Under the pieces are notes generated by a model, which ran no database searches, was not told where the DNA came from, and saw only the letters and a program-made list of their open reading frames with translations. From Colwellia sp. 39_35_sub15_T18 (GTDB taxonomy: Bacteria > Pseudomonadota > Gammaproteobacteria > Enterobacterales > Alteromonadaceae), in NCBI GenBank assembly GCA_002162675.1, contig MAAE01000007.1, forward strand, positions 310,001-374,000: a stretch of DNA of 64,000 bases. The letters are read 5' to 3'. Within the stretch, counting starts at the first letter, position 1; the number at the start of each line of letters is the position of its first letter. Shown piece by piece: positions 8,127 through 16,268 of the stretch. Position numbers and translations under genes: made by a program.

Positions 8127-9191
8127 ATGTTATCTGAATCACAAAAAAAACGACTAATTACCGCCGCCATCTACGCCCCTTCTGCCGATAATAGCCAGCC
8201 ATTTCAATTTCGCTGGCAAAACGATAACACCTTAGAGCTGTGGATTGATCCGACACGATCAGGCAAAGCTTCAGACAACAGATTTGTGCTATCAGATATC
8301 GCCCTTGGCGCGGTACTTGAAAATATTATTGTTTGCGCTGATAGTTTTCCTTTATCTACCCAAATAGAATACTTTCCTGATGGCGTTCAGAACGAACTTT
8401 TCATAGCCAGCATTTATTTTCTTCCTGCTGAGCGCGCCTTAGATGCTAGCGATGATCTGGTTGGCGAGATACCCAAGCGCTGTACTGATAGACGGTTTCC
8501 ATTTAAAGGACCAATAAAAACACAAACAATAGAACTACTCACTAATGCCGCCAAACAGCGCGACTGTGACTTATTAAGCTTTGCTTGTAAAAAAACCATT
8601 AAGCATGTGCTACCAGTCATTCAACAAGCTGAAACTATACGCTTTAAAAGTAAAATATTGCATCAAGAACTATTTTCTACCGTGCACTTTAACAATACAC
8701 AGACAGAAGAAGGCATGCCTATTTCAGTGCTAGCCATTGAAAAGCCAGCTCAGCCAATGTTCAAATTAATGAAAAAATGGTCCGTTATGAATTTTGTTAA
8801 CAAAATAGGCGGCGCGGCTATGTTAGGTTTTCGCTCGGTGCGTATACCTATTTTATTTTCTCCGGCATTAGTGTTGATCACCATGAAAGGAAAGGATCGT
8901 CTCAGTGTCATTAAAGCAGGACGAGCGATACAAAGAGTATGGTTACAAGCGAGTCAACAAGGATTATCAGTACAGCCTTATGCTGCCCCGGGCATTTTCT
9001 CCCTCGGTTACATTGCCTGTGAAGACGAGTTAAAATCACAACTTGATGCTGTCGCTACACAAATGCGCAACATTGTTAATAACAACAGTGCTACCAATGA
9101 TTATGGTTTAATGTTTTTGCGCATTGGCTATAACAAAGCCGTTCAACATAGAAGTCATAGAAGACCCGTTGAGTCCTTTGTTAAAAACTAA
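8127..9191 (+). CDS. Nitroreductase-family-like protein, partner of the ThiF-like gene
   Basis: 354 aa from the ATG at 8127, which avoids overlap with the thiF-like gene. An in-frame upstream start at 8079 would overlap it by 35 bases. The N-terminal motif A-A-I-Y-A-P-S-A-D-N-S-Q-P-F resembles the FMN-binding start of nitroreductases (xAPSxxNxQPw), and a D-R-R-F-P segment follows near residue 130. I see no clear second FMN signature, so flavin binding is inferred. No signal peptide or membrane segment is certain. With the ThiF-like protein it may carry out adenylation followed by redox on one substrate. No YcaO gene is nearby, which argues against a classical azole-peptide system. Confidence 0.65.
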   Translation: MLSESQKKRLITAAIYAPSADNSQPFQFRWQNDNTLELWIDPTRSGKASDNRFVLSDIALGAVLENIIVCADSFPLSTQIEYFPDGVQNELFIASIYFLPAERALDASDDLVGEIPKRCTDRRFPFKGPIKTQTIELLTNAAKQRDCDLLSFACKKTIKHVLPVIQQAETIRFKSKILHQELFSTVHFNNTQTEEGMPISVLAIEKPAQPMFKLMKKWSVMNFVNKIGGAAMLGFRSVRIPILFSPALVLITMKGKDRLSVIKAGRAIQRVWLQASQQGLSVQPYAAPGIFSLGYIACEDELKSQLDAVATQMRNIVNNNSATNDYGLMFLRIGYNKAVQHRSHRRPVESFVKN

Positions 9192-9245
9192 CTAATAGTA
9201 CTATCATCTGAGTGCTCTAGTTAGTGATCAATTTACCACCCGCAC

Positions 9246-9270
9246 GATCCTGATAAGATCTTTTACGATC
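9246..9270. promoter_or_regulatory. Phased GATC cluster upstream of the sigma-54 promoter (candidate activator site)
   Basis: GATC occurs at 9246, 9257 and 9267, with another at 9226, so spacings are about 20, 11 and 10 bases, close to whole helical turns. ACGATC is repeated directly at 9245 and 9266. The cluster lies ~140-185 bases before the -24 element, where enhancer sites for sigma-54 activators usually sit. It is only a candidate PrsR site. Confidence 0.25.
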
Positions 9271-9339
9271 AAGCTAACCTAAAAACAGCTCAAAAGCAGT
9301 TAAAATAAGTGTCACCTTTTTTTACAACCATAAGATTAT

Positions 9340-9352
9340 TGAAATATTGATT
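9340..9352 (-). promoter_or_regulatory. IHF-like site (one mismatch)
   Basis: On the minus strand the sequence AATCAATATTTCA matches the IHF consensus WATCAANNNNTTR except for one base. It lies between the GATC cluster and the sigma-54 promoter, where IHF bends DNA in many RpoN promoters. In AT-rich DNA such matches are frequent, so confidence is low. Confidence 0.25.
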
Positions 9353-9410
9353 ATTTGCTATCTCAATAATTTTTCAATAAAAACAATGTAATATAATTAT
9401 TTAGAAACAT

Positions 9411-9425
9411 TGGCACAAGCACTGC
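9411..9425 (+). promoter_or_regulatory. Sigma-54 (RpoN) -24/-12 promoter of the PEP-CTERM gene
   Basis: TGGCAC-AAGCA-CTGC matches the RpoN consensus TGGCAC-N5-TTGC at all but one position, with the required spacing between the invariant GG and GC. Transcription would start about 12 bases after the GC, near 9437. That leaves a ~40-base leader before the ATG at 9476, which has a good ribosome binding site (TTGGAGAACAAC). PrsR, a sigma-54 activator with an intact GAFTGA loop, is encoded at 60940-62289 and is the obvious candidate regulator. Confidence 0.8.
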
Positions 9426-9475
9426 ATAGTACTAGATACGAAAACTTAACAAACAATATTAATTTGGAGAACAAC

Positions 9476-10201
9476 ATGAATACATTTAAGAAAGGTTTAC
9501 TAGCTGGTGCTGCTGCACTTGCACTATCGATGTCAGCACAAGCATCAGAAATTAACGTTGGCGGTGTAGTTTGGGATCCAGATAGCACATTTTCTTTCCC
9601 TACATTACAAGATTTTGCCGCTCACGGTAATATCGTTGAAACACCTGTAGTAAATCAGGGAGATATACTAACTGGTTTTGGTATCTTTGATAAATTTAAC
9701 AGTGACCCTGCCAACACAGCTGATTTTTGCCCTGGTTGTGAGTTAACGTTTACTTTTTCAGCTGAGTTAGTTGAATTTCTCCCACTCGGTGGCGGTCTAG
9801 GTACTTTTGAATTTAAAGATCTAGTCATTGATATTTTTGTAGATCACTCTGCAGATTACGATTTAACCTTTGCAAATGCTGGTGACGGTGACCTTTGGTT
9901 ATCAATGACATCAGACTTATTATCTGGTTTTGGTACTGATTTAGGTACTGGTAGTGATGATGGTACTGGTTCAGCGCTTTTAGATGTTGTTGGCGGCTTA
10001 GCAATGGGTAACTTTGATACTAATACACTAGCTAATGGTGCTGATTTAAAACTATCATCTTCATTCCAACCACTTGGTGGCACTAACCTTTTATCTGGTA
10101 CTTTTGATTTAACTGGTGATTCAATTCCAGAGCCTTCTACCATTGCTTTACTTGGTTTAGGTCTTTTAGGCTTCGCTAGCGCTCGTAAGCGTAAAGCATA
10201 A
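9476..10201 (+). CDS. PEP-CTERM sorting domain-containing protein
   Basis: 241 aa from the ATG at 9476, which follows TTGGAGAACAAC; a frame-open start at 9410 lies inside the promoter and is rejected. An N-terminal signal peptide (MNTFKKGLL..., cleavage near SAQASE) is followed by a Gly/Asp/Ser/Thr-rich, low-lysine body typical of secreted cargo. The C-terminus has the full tripartite sorting signal: PEP motif (I-P-E-P-S), a hydrophobic Leu/Gly helix and a basic tail (R-K-R-K). Exosortase A (48469-49920) should cleave at or near PEP and transfer the protein to the cell surface. The body has D-x-C-x-G-C-E near the middle, a possible disulfide pair. It is the only PEP-CTERM substrate in the window, and the function of its body is unknown. 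Confidence 0.92.
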   Translation: MNTFKKGLLAGAAALALSMSAQASEINVGGVVWDPDSTFSFPTLQDFAAHGNIVETPVVNQGDILTGFGIFDKFNSDPANTADFCPGCELTFTFSAELVEFLPLGGGLGTFEFKDLVIDIFVDHSADYDLTFANAGDGDLWLSMTSDLLSGFGTDLGTGSDDGTGSALLDVVGGLAMGNFDTNTLANGADLKLSSSFQPLGGTNLLSGTFDLTGDSIPEPSTIALLGLGLLGFASARKRKA

Positions 10202-10270
10202 TAATACTCTGTTAAATGCTTAGAAGAAAATATAAGCATGGAACGCTGAATTGTTAAGTTTATCAAATAA

Positions 10271-10298
10271 AAACCACTTCCTTAGAAGTGGTTTTTTT
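10271..10298 (+). terminator. Rho-independent terminator of the PEP-CTERM gene
   Basis: AAACCACTTC, loop CTTA, GAAGTGGTTT, then a short T-run. It is a perfect 10-bp stem located 70 bases after the stop codon. It would end the transcript from the sigma-54 promoter as a single-gene unit. Confidence 0.85.
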
Positions 10299-10487
10299 AT
10301 GTCTAACGTTTACGACTAATAAATTACAAATTACTATTGTCAGATTTTTATACACTAGAAACAATTGACAGTGATAGATGGAAATACAAAGTACTTGCGA
10401 AATGATGTTAGTGGTGAAAAATCAGGCTTGTCTTAAACTGACTGTTAGGAGTTATTCACTATTATTAAAGCTTCAGGTGAATGTGTA

Positions 10488-10552
10488 TCCTGCACTCTCG
10501 AATAAGTCACATCCATGTGACATCAGTCTCAAACTCCGCCGAGATGAGATTG
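10488..10552. repeat. Repeat element, copy 1, at 3' end of prsT copy 1
   Basis: Starts TCCTGCACTCTC and contains the inner inverted repeat TCACAT-CC-ATGTGA. Its first 42-43 bases match the copy at 13292 in 36 of 43 aligned columns. It lies just downstream of the stop codon of the minus-strand gene ending at 10572. It could form a transcript-end hairpin or be a remnant of a segmental duplication. Confidence 0.6.
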
Positions 10553-10571
10553 TAAATAACGGTAACAAGAA

Positions 10572-13235
10572 TTACTGACTGAGTGCTGTTTTAGCCCTAA
10601 CTAGGCCCTGCTCAACATTCTCATCTTTTGAGCCTTTTACTATCGCCAACTCTAATATCTCTACAGCTTTTTCATATTGTTGACTTGCCACTAAAACAAC
10701 ACCATAACTTTCTAAAACAGATAAATTGCTAGGAACAAGCTTATAAGCATGTTCCAAATTGACTAAAGCGTCATCAATTTGTCCAAGTTTATATTGATTC
10801 CAAGCTAAATTATTTAATACGGTAAAATTGTTTGGTGAATATTTATTTATTACTAAGTATTGTTCAATTTTTTTACTTCTATCATTTTCTCTATAAAGAT
10901 TTGCGAGCATTAACCTGATGGTTAACTTTGTTGGGTTCTTTTCAATAAAAGTTTCGAGAACTCTTTCCGCTTCTGTTTGTTGGCCATTGAACATAAGTGA
11001 TCGAGCTAGTAAAAAAGCATTGTCTGCTGTTGATTTCTTATTATAACTCTCAGAAAAATGCTCTATAGCCTGATTATAGTTTTTATTCACCAATGCTATT
11101 TGACCTTGAACAGAGTCTATTAAGTAATGTTTGCTCTGCTTAGCTTTCACAATATCTAGCATACTTTTAGCGGCTTCAAAATTATTATTTTTTGCTTCAA
11201 AATAAGCTAATAAAACTTCTAGTCGGTCATTATTCGAATGAACTCCATAAGCTTTACGTGTTTGTGTTAGTGCTTTAGAGTATTGTTGAAGCGCTTCTAA
11301 TGTGCCGATATAACGTAAATTAAGTAAATAATGTTCAGGCGACTTTTTCAACCCTTCAGCAAAAGCTACCTTAGCTTTTTCAAAGTTTTCTTGTTGTAAG
11401 TAGCTATCTCCTAAAGTTGACCAGAAAAGCGTATTTTTCATTGCTTCGTTAGGGAACTCCTCTAGCAATTCGATTGCATCTTCAACTTGCTTATTCAGTC
11501 TATAATTTTGTGCTAAAGCAAAAGTCAGTGCTAAACTTTGACTATCGTATAGTTTAATTAAATAGTCACGAGATCGAATTAATTGATCATTTTTTATTGC
11601 TAATTTAACAAAGCCAATCAATGCTTCTCTATGTTCAGGTGAAATAGCCAATAATTGTTCAAAAGTTAAAAATGCAAGTTCAGTCTTATTAATATCCGTA
11701 TAAAGCAAAGCTAAATTATATAAACTTGCAATATTTTCGGGCGCTATTGATAGTGCTTTTTTAAATAATTCCATAGCTTTGTCAAAATTTTCGTCTTTAG
11801 CATATATAACGCCCTGAAGTAAATATCCAGAGGGGTTTTCATTGTGTTCGGAGATTAATTCTTGTGCAATAGTACGTGCTTTCTTATCATCTCCTGCTTT
11901 TAAATATTGAATGGCTAACGCTAAATCAACATTAATTAACGAAGGATCTAGCTCAATGGCACGCTCTAACGACTGAATGCCTTCATTGTTGTTTTGTGAC
12001 AATAAAACAAAGCCTTTTTGTGCAGATAATTGCGCGTTATCTGGGTCAAGCTTCTCAGCTTTTTCTATTAGTTTTTGCGCACTTTCAAAATCACCAATGG
12101 CCATTAAACGAGAGCTAGATACCTGTAAAAAGGCAGAATCATCATTGGTGAGTCCTTCCAAAGCAATAAAGCTCTCAGCTGCTTCAGAGCTATAACCAAG
12201 TTGTAATTTAATAACCGCGAGTATTTTTTTAACTGGGTGGCTATTGGGGAGAAAGCCTTCAATTGGCTTTAAATGATTATAGGCTTGTTCATAATCTTTA
12301 AGCTGATAGGCACTAGCACCGGCAATGAGTTTAGTGACTGCCGAGGTAGAGCCGGCCTGAATAGCTTGCTCAGCATTGGCTTTTGCTTCTTTATACAAAC
12401 TCTTTTGATATTGTAATTGTGCTTTATAGTGCAACGCTAACGGGGCACTTTTAAATTTTGCCAACAGTTTATCGGTAATAACCTCGGCTTGTTCAAAAAG
12501 CTCGGCTTTGATTAAGCTATTAATCTCAAAGTAACGAACACTATAGTCCATAGGGTGTTGAGTTAGATAACTAGCAAATGAGCCTGCCGCTTGTTCATAG
12601 TCTTCTAACCCAAAGAGTAAATGTGCTTTTAAAAGTAAGGCTTCTGAAAGATGGGGGTTATCTTGTAACAAGTTCTCAATATCAACTAAACTTTGTGCAT
12701 AATCTTGTGTTGAGCGAGCTAAATAGGCTTTACCTACTTGGCTATAAGCCGCAGTTTCACTAATGGCAATAGCTTGCCCTATATAGTCTTGCCCTTTATC
12801 AGTGTCATTATGGGCTAACGCTGTAATACCCGCATAGGTTAACACAACAATATAATCATCATCAGCAAGATCACCGCTAATTTCAACCAATTGATATACG
12901 GCTTCTGGTTTAGCTAATTTCGCTTTGACTTGTGCCAAAAGAGGGATAATACTAGCTGGGTCGATACCTAATTGTTGCGATTTTTCTAGCTCTTTTTCGG
13001 CAAAAACATAATTACCTTGCTCTAGGTAAGCTTTACCTAATGCTATGCGTGCCTGAGCACTTTTAGGTGCCATGCGTACGGCATTCTTTAATTCAATGAC
13101 GGCACTGCTAAAGTCTCGTTTCGCGCTATGCTCACTTGCTGAAGCTAATAATTGCTCCAGTGATTTTTGCTCACTACAGGCGCTTAATCCTAAAGCTAAT
13201 GCGACAGCCGATGCTATTATTGTTGTTTTATTCAT
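10572..13235 (-). CDS. prsT: PEP-CTERM system TPR-repeat lipoprotein PrsT, copy 1
   Basis: 887 aa, the usual ~900-residue size of PrsT. It has a lipoprotein signal peptide with lipobox L-S-A-C (Cys ~20), then many tetratricopeptide repeats along its whole length, with no other domain visible. A ribosome binding site AAGGA lies 6 bases before the ATG. PrsT belongs to the PEP-CTERM/exosortase set (TIGR02917) and is thought to be an envelope TPR scaffold, with no defined enzymatic activity. A paralogue of similar size lies immediately upstream in the same direction (13361-16105). Both copies begin with an S-x-A-V-I-E-L-K-N-A-like first repeat, which points to tandem duplication. The 125-base gap between them holds a repeat that is also present after this gene. 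Confidence 0.88.
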   Translation of the reverse strand: MNKTTIIASAVALALGLSACSEQKSLEQLLASASEHSAKRDFSSAVIELKNAVRMAPKSAQARIALGKAYLEQGNYVFAEKELEKSQQLGIDPASIIPLLAQVKAKLAKPEAVYQLVEISGDLADDDYIVVLTYAGITALAHNDTDKGQDYIGQAIAISETAAYSQVGKAYLARSTQDYAQSLVDIENLLQDNPHLSEALLLKAHLLFGLEDYEQAAGSFASYLTQHPMDYSVRYFEINSLIKAELFEQAEVITDKLLAKFKSAPLALHYKAQLQYQKSLYKEAKANAEQAIQAGSTSAVTKLIAGASAYQLKDYEQAYNHLKPIEGFLPNSHPVKKILAVIKLQLGYSSEAAESFIALEGLTNDDSAFLQVSSSRLMAIGDFESAQKLIEKAEKLDPDNAQLSAQKGFVLLSQNNNEGIQSLERAIELDPSLINVDLALAIQYLKAGDDKKARTIAQELISEHNENPSGYLLQGVIYAKDENFDKAMELFKKALSIAPENIASLYNLALLYTDINKTELAFLTFEQLLAISPEHREALIGFVKLAIKNDQLIRSRDYLIKLYDSQSLALTFALAQNYRLNKQVEDAIELLEEFPNEAMKNTLFWSTLGDSYLQQENFEKAKVAFAEGLKKSPEHYLLNLRYIGTLEALQQYSKALTQTRKAYGVHSNNDRLEVLLAYFEAKNNNFEAAKSMLDIVKAKQSKHYLIDSVQGQIALVNKNYNQAIEHFSESYNKKSTADNAFLLARSLMFNGQQTEAERVLETFIEKNPTKLTIRLMLANLYRENDRSKKIEQYLVINKYSPNNFTVLNNLAWNQYKLGQIDDALVNLEHAYKLVPSNLSVLESYGVVLVASQQYEKAVEILELAIVKGSKDENVEQGLVRAKTALSQ

Positions 13236-13291
13236 CTTTAATCCTTGTTATTTATGATGTTTTTGCTATTTTTATATTCAAGAGAATCTGT

Positions 13292-13356
13292 TCCTGCATT
13301 CTCTTAATAAATCACATCCGTGTGACGTCAGCCTAATATACCGCAGGAATGACGAG
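13292..13356. repeat. Repeat element, copy 2, at 3' end of prsT copy 2
   Basis: Starts TCCTGCATTCTC and contains TCACA-TCCG-TGTGA. It is bounded by TCCTGC and GCAGGA in inverted orientation and ends with GGAATGACGAG. It aligns with the copy at 10488 (36 of 43 columns) and, like it, lies right after the stop of a prsT gene. The outer inverted ends could make it a hairpin-forming dispersed element. Confidence 0.6.
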
Positions 13357-13360
13357 ACAC

Positions 13361-16105
13361 TTATAGTAAACTATCTAACTGCGCTTTTTTGGTCACTTGC
13401 TCTGTGGTTGAGGGCTCAATCTTTTCCAAAATTGACTTAGCTTCATTTTTACGCGCATTGGCGATAAGTACTGCAGCGTAATTTAATTGAATATCAATGT
13501 CTTTGCCCTTCGCTAATTCAGAAGCCTTACTGGCTTTTTTCAACGCAGCACGCTTATCACCTTTTTTCAGTAAAACTTGGCTATAGGTATCAACAACATT
13601 AGCCACTTCTGGCGCCAGTTCAAACGCCTTTTCGGCATAAATTACCGCGTTGTCTAAGTCGTTGTTGTCCATATAAAGCCAAGCAAGGTTGTTATTTACC
13701 ACCACACTATTGGGCTGACTTTTTGCTATTTTTACATAGCTTTCAATGGCCTTGTTTTTATCATTAGTAAGATACATGCCGGCTAAAATAGCTCTGACAC
13801 GGTCATCTTGTTCGTGCTTGGCCAAGTAATTCTCTAAGACGCTGATGGCTTGAGTCATTTCTTGATTATTTTGGTGGGCAGAGGCTAAGTACAGAGCATT
13901 TTGGCTACTCGCATAGGTTTTATAGAGAACGTCGAGTTTAGGAATTGCCTGTTTATATTTTTTCTCTAATAAATAGATACGCCCTTGTAAGCCCTGCTTT
14001 AGCGCATCATTAATATCACGCTCAACTAAGCTTCTATACAATTCTTTTGCCTGATAAATCTCTTTGTTGCTCAATAACAGCTGCATTTTAACCAGCTGTA
14101 AAGTCAGGTTATTGGGGTGATGTGCAAAGCCATTATTGATAACACTTAAAGCACGCTCATAATTACGCTTATTGGTGTGAAAATCGGCAAGCAGCACAAT
14201 GGGTTCAAGATGAAAAGGACTCACTTGACGCCATTTTTCTAGGGTGAGTTGTACATTACTCTCATCTTGTTGGTCTTTATAAATCAACACTAATAACTGC
14301 CAATAGCGTTTTGGCAATTTGGCATTTTTCTCAAAAGAGCTTAAAATTTGTAAGGCTTTATTCGTTTTCTTTACATGCACTAGTGCTTCACTAACTAACA
14401 TGCCTTTTTGCAAGTCTTCCGTGTCAAGCTGATATGCCGTCATCAATTTTTGTAACGCGGTCTCATTGCGATGTAAACCAAAATAGAGTCGCAGCGATTT
14501 ATTGTTATTAGGGTAGAGCTTAATAAGGTATTCGGCTCTTTCTTTAGCAAGCGCCTCATTTTTTTGAAAGGCTGCCAGTCTGACTTGTTCAATTAATGCA
14601 AAAATATTATTTGCCTCAACCGCTAAACTTTGTTTGAGAGCTTGTTCTGCCTTAGCAAAGTCTTTTTGTTTAATATGAATCGTTGCCATTAAATTAAACG
14701 CACCCGCTTTGTTCGGGTATTGCTTTTCCCACTTTTTAGCAATAGCGGTGGCTTGTGCTATATCTCCTGATTGTACTGCTGAAAAAGCCAGCGCTAATTC
14801 AGCTTCAATTAACTCAGGATCAAGCTTTACTGCGTCTTGTAAGTCTTGCATGCCGGATGGATCATTCATCATTAGTTTCAGTATGCCTTGACGAGCATTT
14901 TGCTTCGCATTCGGGTTAGCTAATTCACCACTTTGCGCTACCAACTGCTTAGCTTCATCAACAGCGCCAAGCTCAAGCAGTTTGTAACTTAACGAGGTTA
15001 AAAATACCGCATCTGATTCATTAACGGCGGCAAAATCCTGCAAGGTTTCACTAATATCATCCACTAAACCCAGCTCTAATTGACCAACTGCGAGCATTCT
15101 ACGTGCCTGATGTTCCGCGGGTAAATAGTTAACAATAGCACTGAGGTGATGATTAGTTTGCTCCCAATTTTGCAGATGAAAAGCGCTGGCACCTGCCACT
15201 AATTTCAGATTAAATTGGTTAAAATTGGCCGATAGCGCCGCTTCTGCATGTTCGCTTGCTTTGGCATAGTCTTTGGCTTGAAAACGAACCATTGCCTTAA
15301 TGTAATTAGCAAAGGGTTGGCTGCTCACTGACGCTAAAATAGCATCAGCATATCGCTCAGCTTCATCATATTGCCCTGATTTTAATAGCGAATCTGCTAA
15401 TAATAACTGCACAATACCTGATTGTGGTTGTACGGCTAAATAGGCCTTAAAGCTACTTGCTGCTTGTTGATAGTCTTTCATGGCCGTAGCCACTTGACCT
15501 TGCAGCATTAACGCATCTGGATTTTTTTCTGCTTTGGTTAAGACTGCGTTAACCAAAGCATTGGCTTGTTCAAAATTGTTTTCTGAAAAAACCAAATAAG
15601 CTTCAGCAAGCTTACTGTATAAACCTTCGCCATCGGCCGATTTAGCTAATTCAACACTTGCTTGCGCTAGTTCATTTTGTTCACTGCGCAGCGCAGCTAA
15701 GGTTTTGTAGGCTAAAAACTGGCTTGCTGCTGCCTTGGTTAAATTTTTTGCCGCTGCCGTTAAGGCAATAACGTCATCATCCGCATCGGTTAAAATATAA
15801 GCACGTGCCAATAACGGTAATAATTTTTCATTGGCATACTTAAGGCTTTTAGCTCGTTCAAGCTCTTTTACTGCATCAACACCATTACCTTGACTCAGAT
15901 AGGTTTGCCCTAATAAAAATCTCGCTTCACCACTTTGGACATCGGCGCGGATAGCATTTTTCAGCTCGATAACCGCTTCATTAGTTTTATTTTCTTTGCT
16001 ATATGTTTTTGCTTTACTCAGGTGTGAATCAGCGGTTTCTTTTTCACTACAAGCAACTAACGCCAATAAAATACTCAAACAAACCGTGGCTTTGACAAAT
16101 TTCAT
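13361..16105 (-). CDS. prsT: PEP-CTERM system TPR-repeat lipoprotein PrsT, copy 2
   Basis: 914 aa from the ATG at 16105, preceded by AAGGAAAATAAGT; an in-frame TTG at 16123 overlaps that ribosome binding site and is rejected. The signal peptide ends in lipobox L-V-A-C-S, so the protein is an envelope lipoprotein. The rest is TPR repeats. It is paralogous to the downstream copy but clearly diverged, so the duplication is not recent. Both lie at the 3' end of the minus-strand nucleotide-sugar block, though a terminator (16238-16262) separates this gene from wecBC, so it likely has its own promoter in 16106-16237. I could not recognise a -35/-10 there. Confidence 0.88.
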   Translation of the reverse strand: MKFVKATVCLSILLALVACSEKETADSHLSKAKTYSKENKTNEAVIELKNAIRADVQSGEARFLLGQTYLSQGNGVDAVKELERAKSLKYANEKLLPLLARAYILTDADDDVIALTAAAKNLTKAAASQFLAYKTLAALRSEQNELAQASVELAKSADGEGLYSKLAEAYLVFSENNFEQANALVNAVLTKAEKNPDALMLQGQVATAMKDYQQAASSFKAYLAVQPQSGIVQLLLADSLLKSGQYDEAERYADAILASVSSQPFANYIKAMVRFQAKDYAKASEHAEAALSANFNQFNLKLVAGASAFHLQNWEQTNHHLSAIVNYLPAEHQARRMLAVGQLELGLVDDISETLQDFAAVNESDAVFLTSLSYKLLELGAVDEAKQLVAQSGELANPNAKQNARQGILKLMMNDPSGMQDLQDAVKLDPELIEAELALAFSAVQSGDIAQATAIAKKWEKQYPNKAGAFNLMATIHIKQKDFAKAEQALKQSLAVEANNIFALIEQVRLAAFQKNEALAKERAEYLIKLYPNNNKSLRLYFGLHRNETALQKLMTAYQLDTEDLQKGMLVSEALVHVKKTNKALQILSSFEKNAKLPKRYWQLLVLIYKDQQDESNVQLTLEKWRQVSPFHLEPIVLLADFHTNKRNYERALSVINNGFAHHPNNLTLQLVKMQLLLSNKEIYQAKELYRSLVERDINDALKQGLQGRIYLLEKKYKQAIPKLDVLYKTYASSQNALYLASAHQNNQEMTQAISVLENYLAKHEQDDRVRAILAGMYLTNDKNKAIESYVKIAKSQPNSVVVNNNLAWLYMDNNDLDNAVIYAEKAFELAPEVANVVDTYSQVLLKKGDKRAALKKASKASELAKGKDIDIQLNYAAVLIANARKNEAKSILEKIEPSTTEQVTKKAQLDSLL

Positions 16106-16237
16106 ACTTATTTTCCTTAACAATTATTCTATTTCTTATGTATTTAGCCGCTAAATGCAAAGGGAATGACATAACTGTAATAAACGCTATGCCACCTTCA
16201 AAGTCTTAGCCCTAATTTCATGACTAATAAAACCAAT

Positions 16238-16262
16238 AAAGCCCATTTAAAAAATGGGCTTT
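16238..16262 (-). terminator. Rho-independent terminator after wecBC
   Basis: AAAGCCCATTT, 3-base loop, AAATGGGCTTT: a perfect 11-bp stem placed 7 bases past the stop of the fused wecBC gene. It would close the nucleotide-sugar transcript coming from 28080. Confidence 0.85.
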
Positions 16263-16268
16263 GCTGCT

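Larger units (their letters stand above)
10202..10571. other. Intergenic region between PEP-CTERM gene and prsT copy 1
   Basis: 370 bases. It holds the terminator at 10271-10298 and the repeat element at 10488-10552, each listed separately. The part from 10299 to 10487 shows nothing I can name. A 66-codon open frame on the + strand (10378-10578) runs through the repeat into the prsT end and has no ribosome binding site or family resemblance, so I do not call it a gene. Confidence 0.6.

Noticed and set aside
7250-9191. ThiF plus nitroreductase as an azole-peptide (TOMM) cluster
   Set aside because: No YcaO cyclodehydratase and no Cys/Ser/Thr-rich precursor peptide was found nearby.
9410-9475. 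Earlier in-frame start for the PEP-CTERM protein
   Set aside because: It lies inside the sigma-54 promoter and before the predicted transcript start; the ATG at 9476 has a good ribosome binding site and a proper signal peptide.
9856-10266. 136-codon frame antisense to the PEP-CTERM gene
   Set aside because: Shadow of the cargo gene; its residues mirror the Gly/Asp-rich repeats on the other strand.
10378-10578. 66-codon + strand frame between the terminator and prsT copy 1
   Set aside because: No ribosome binding site, no recognisable family, and it runs through the repeat element and into the end of prsT on the other strand.
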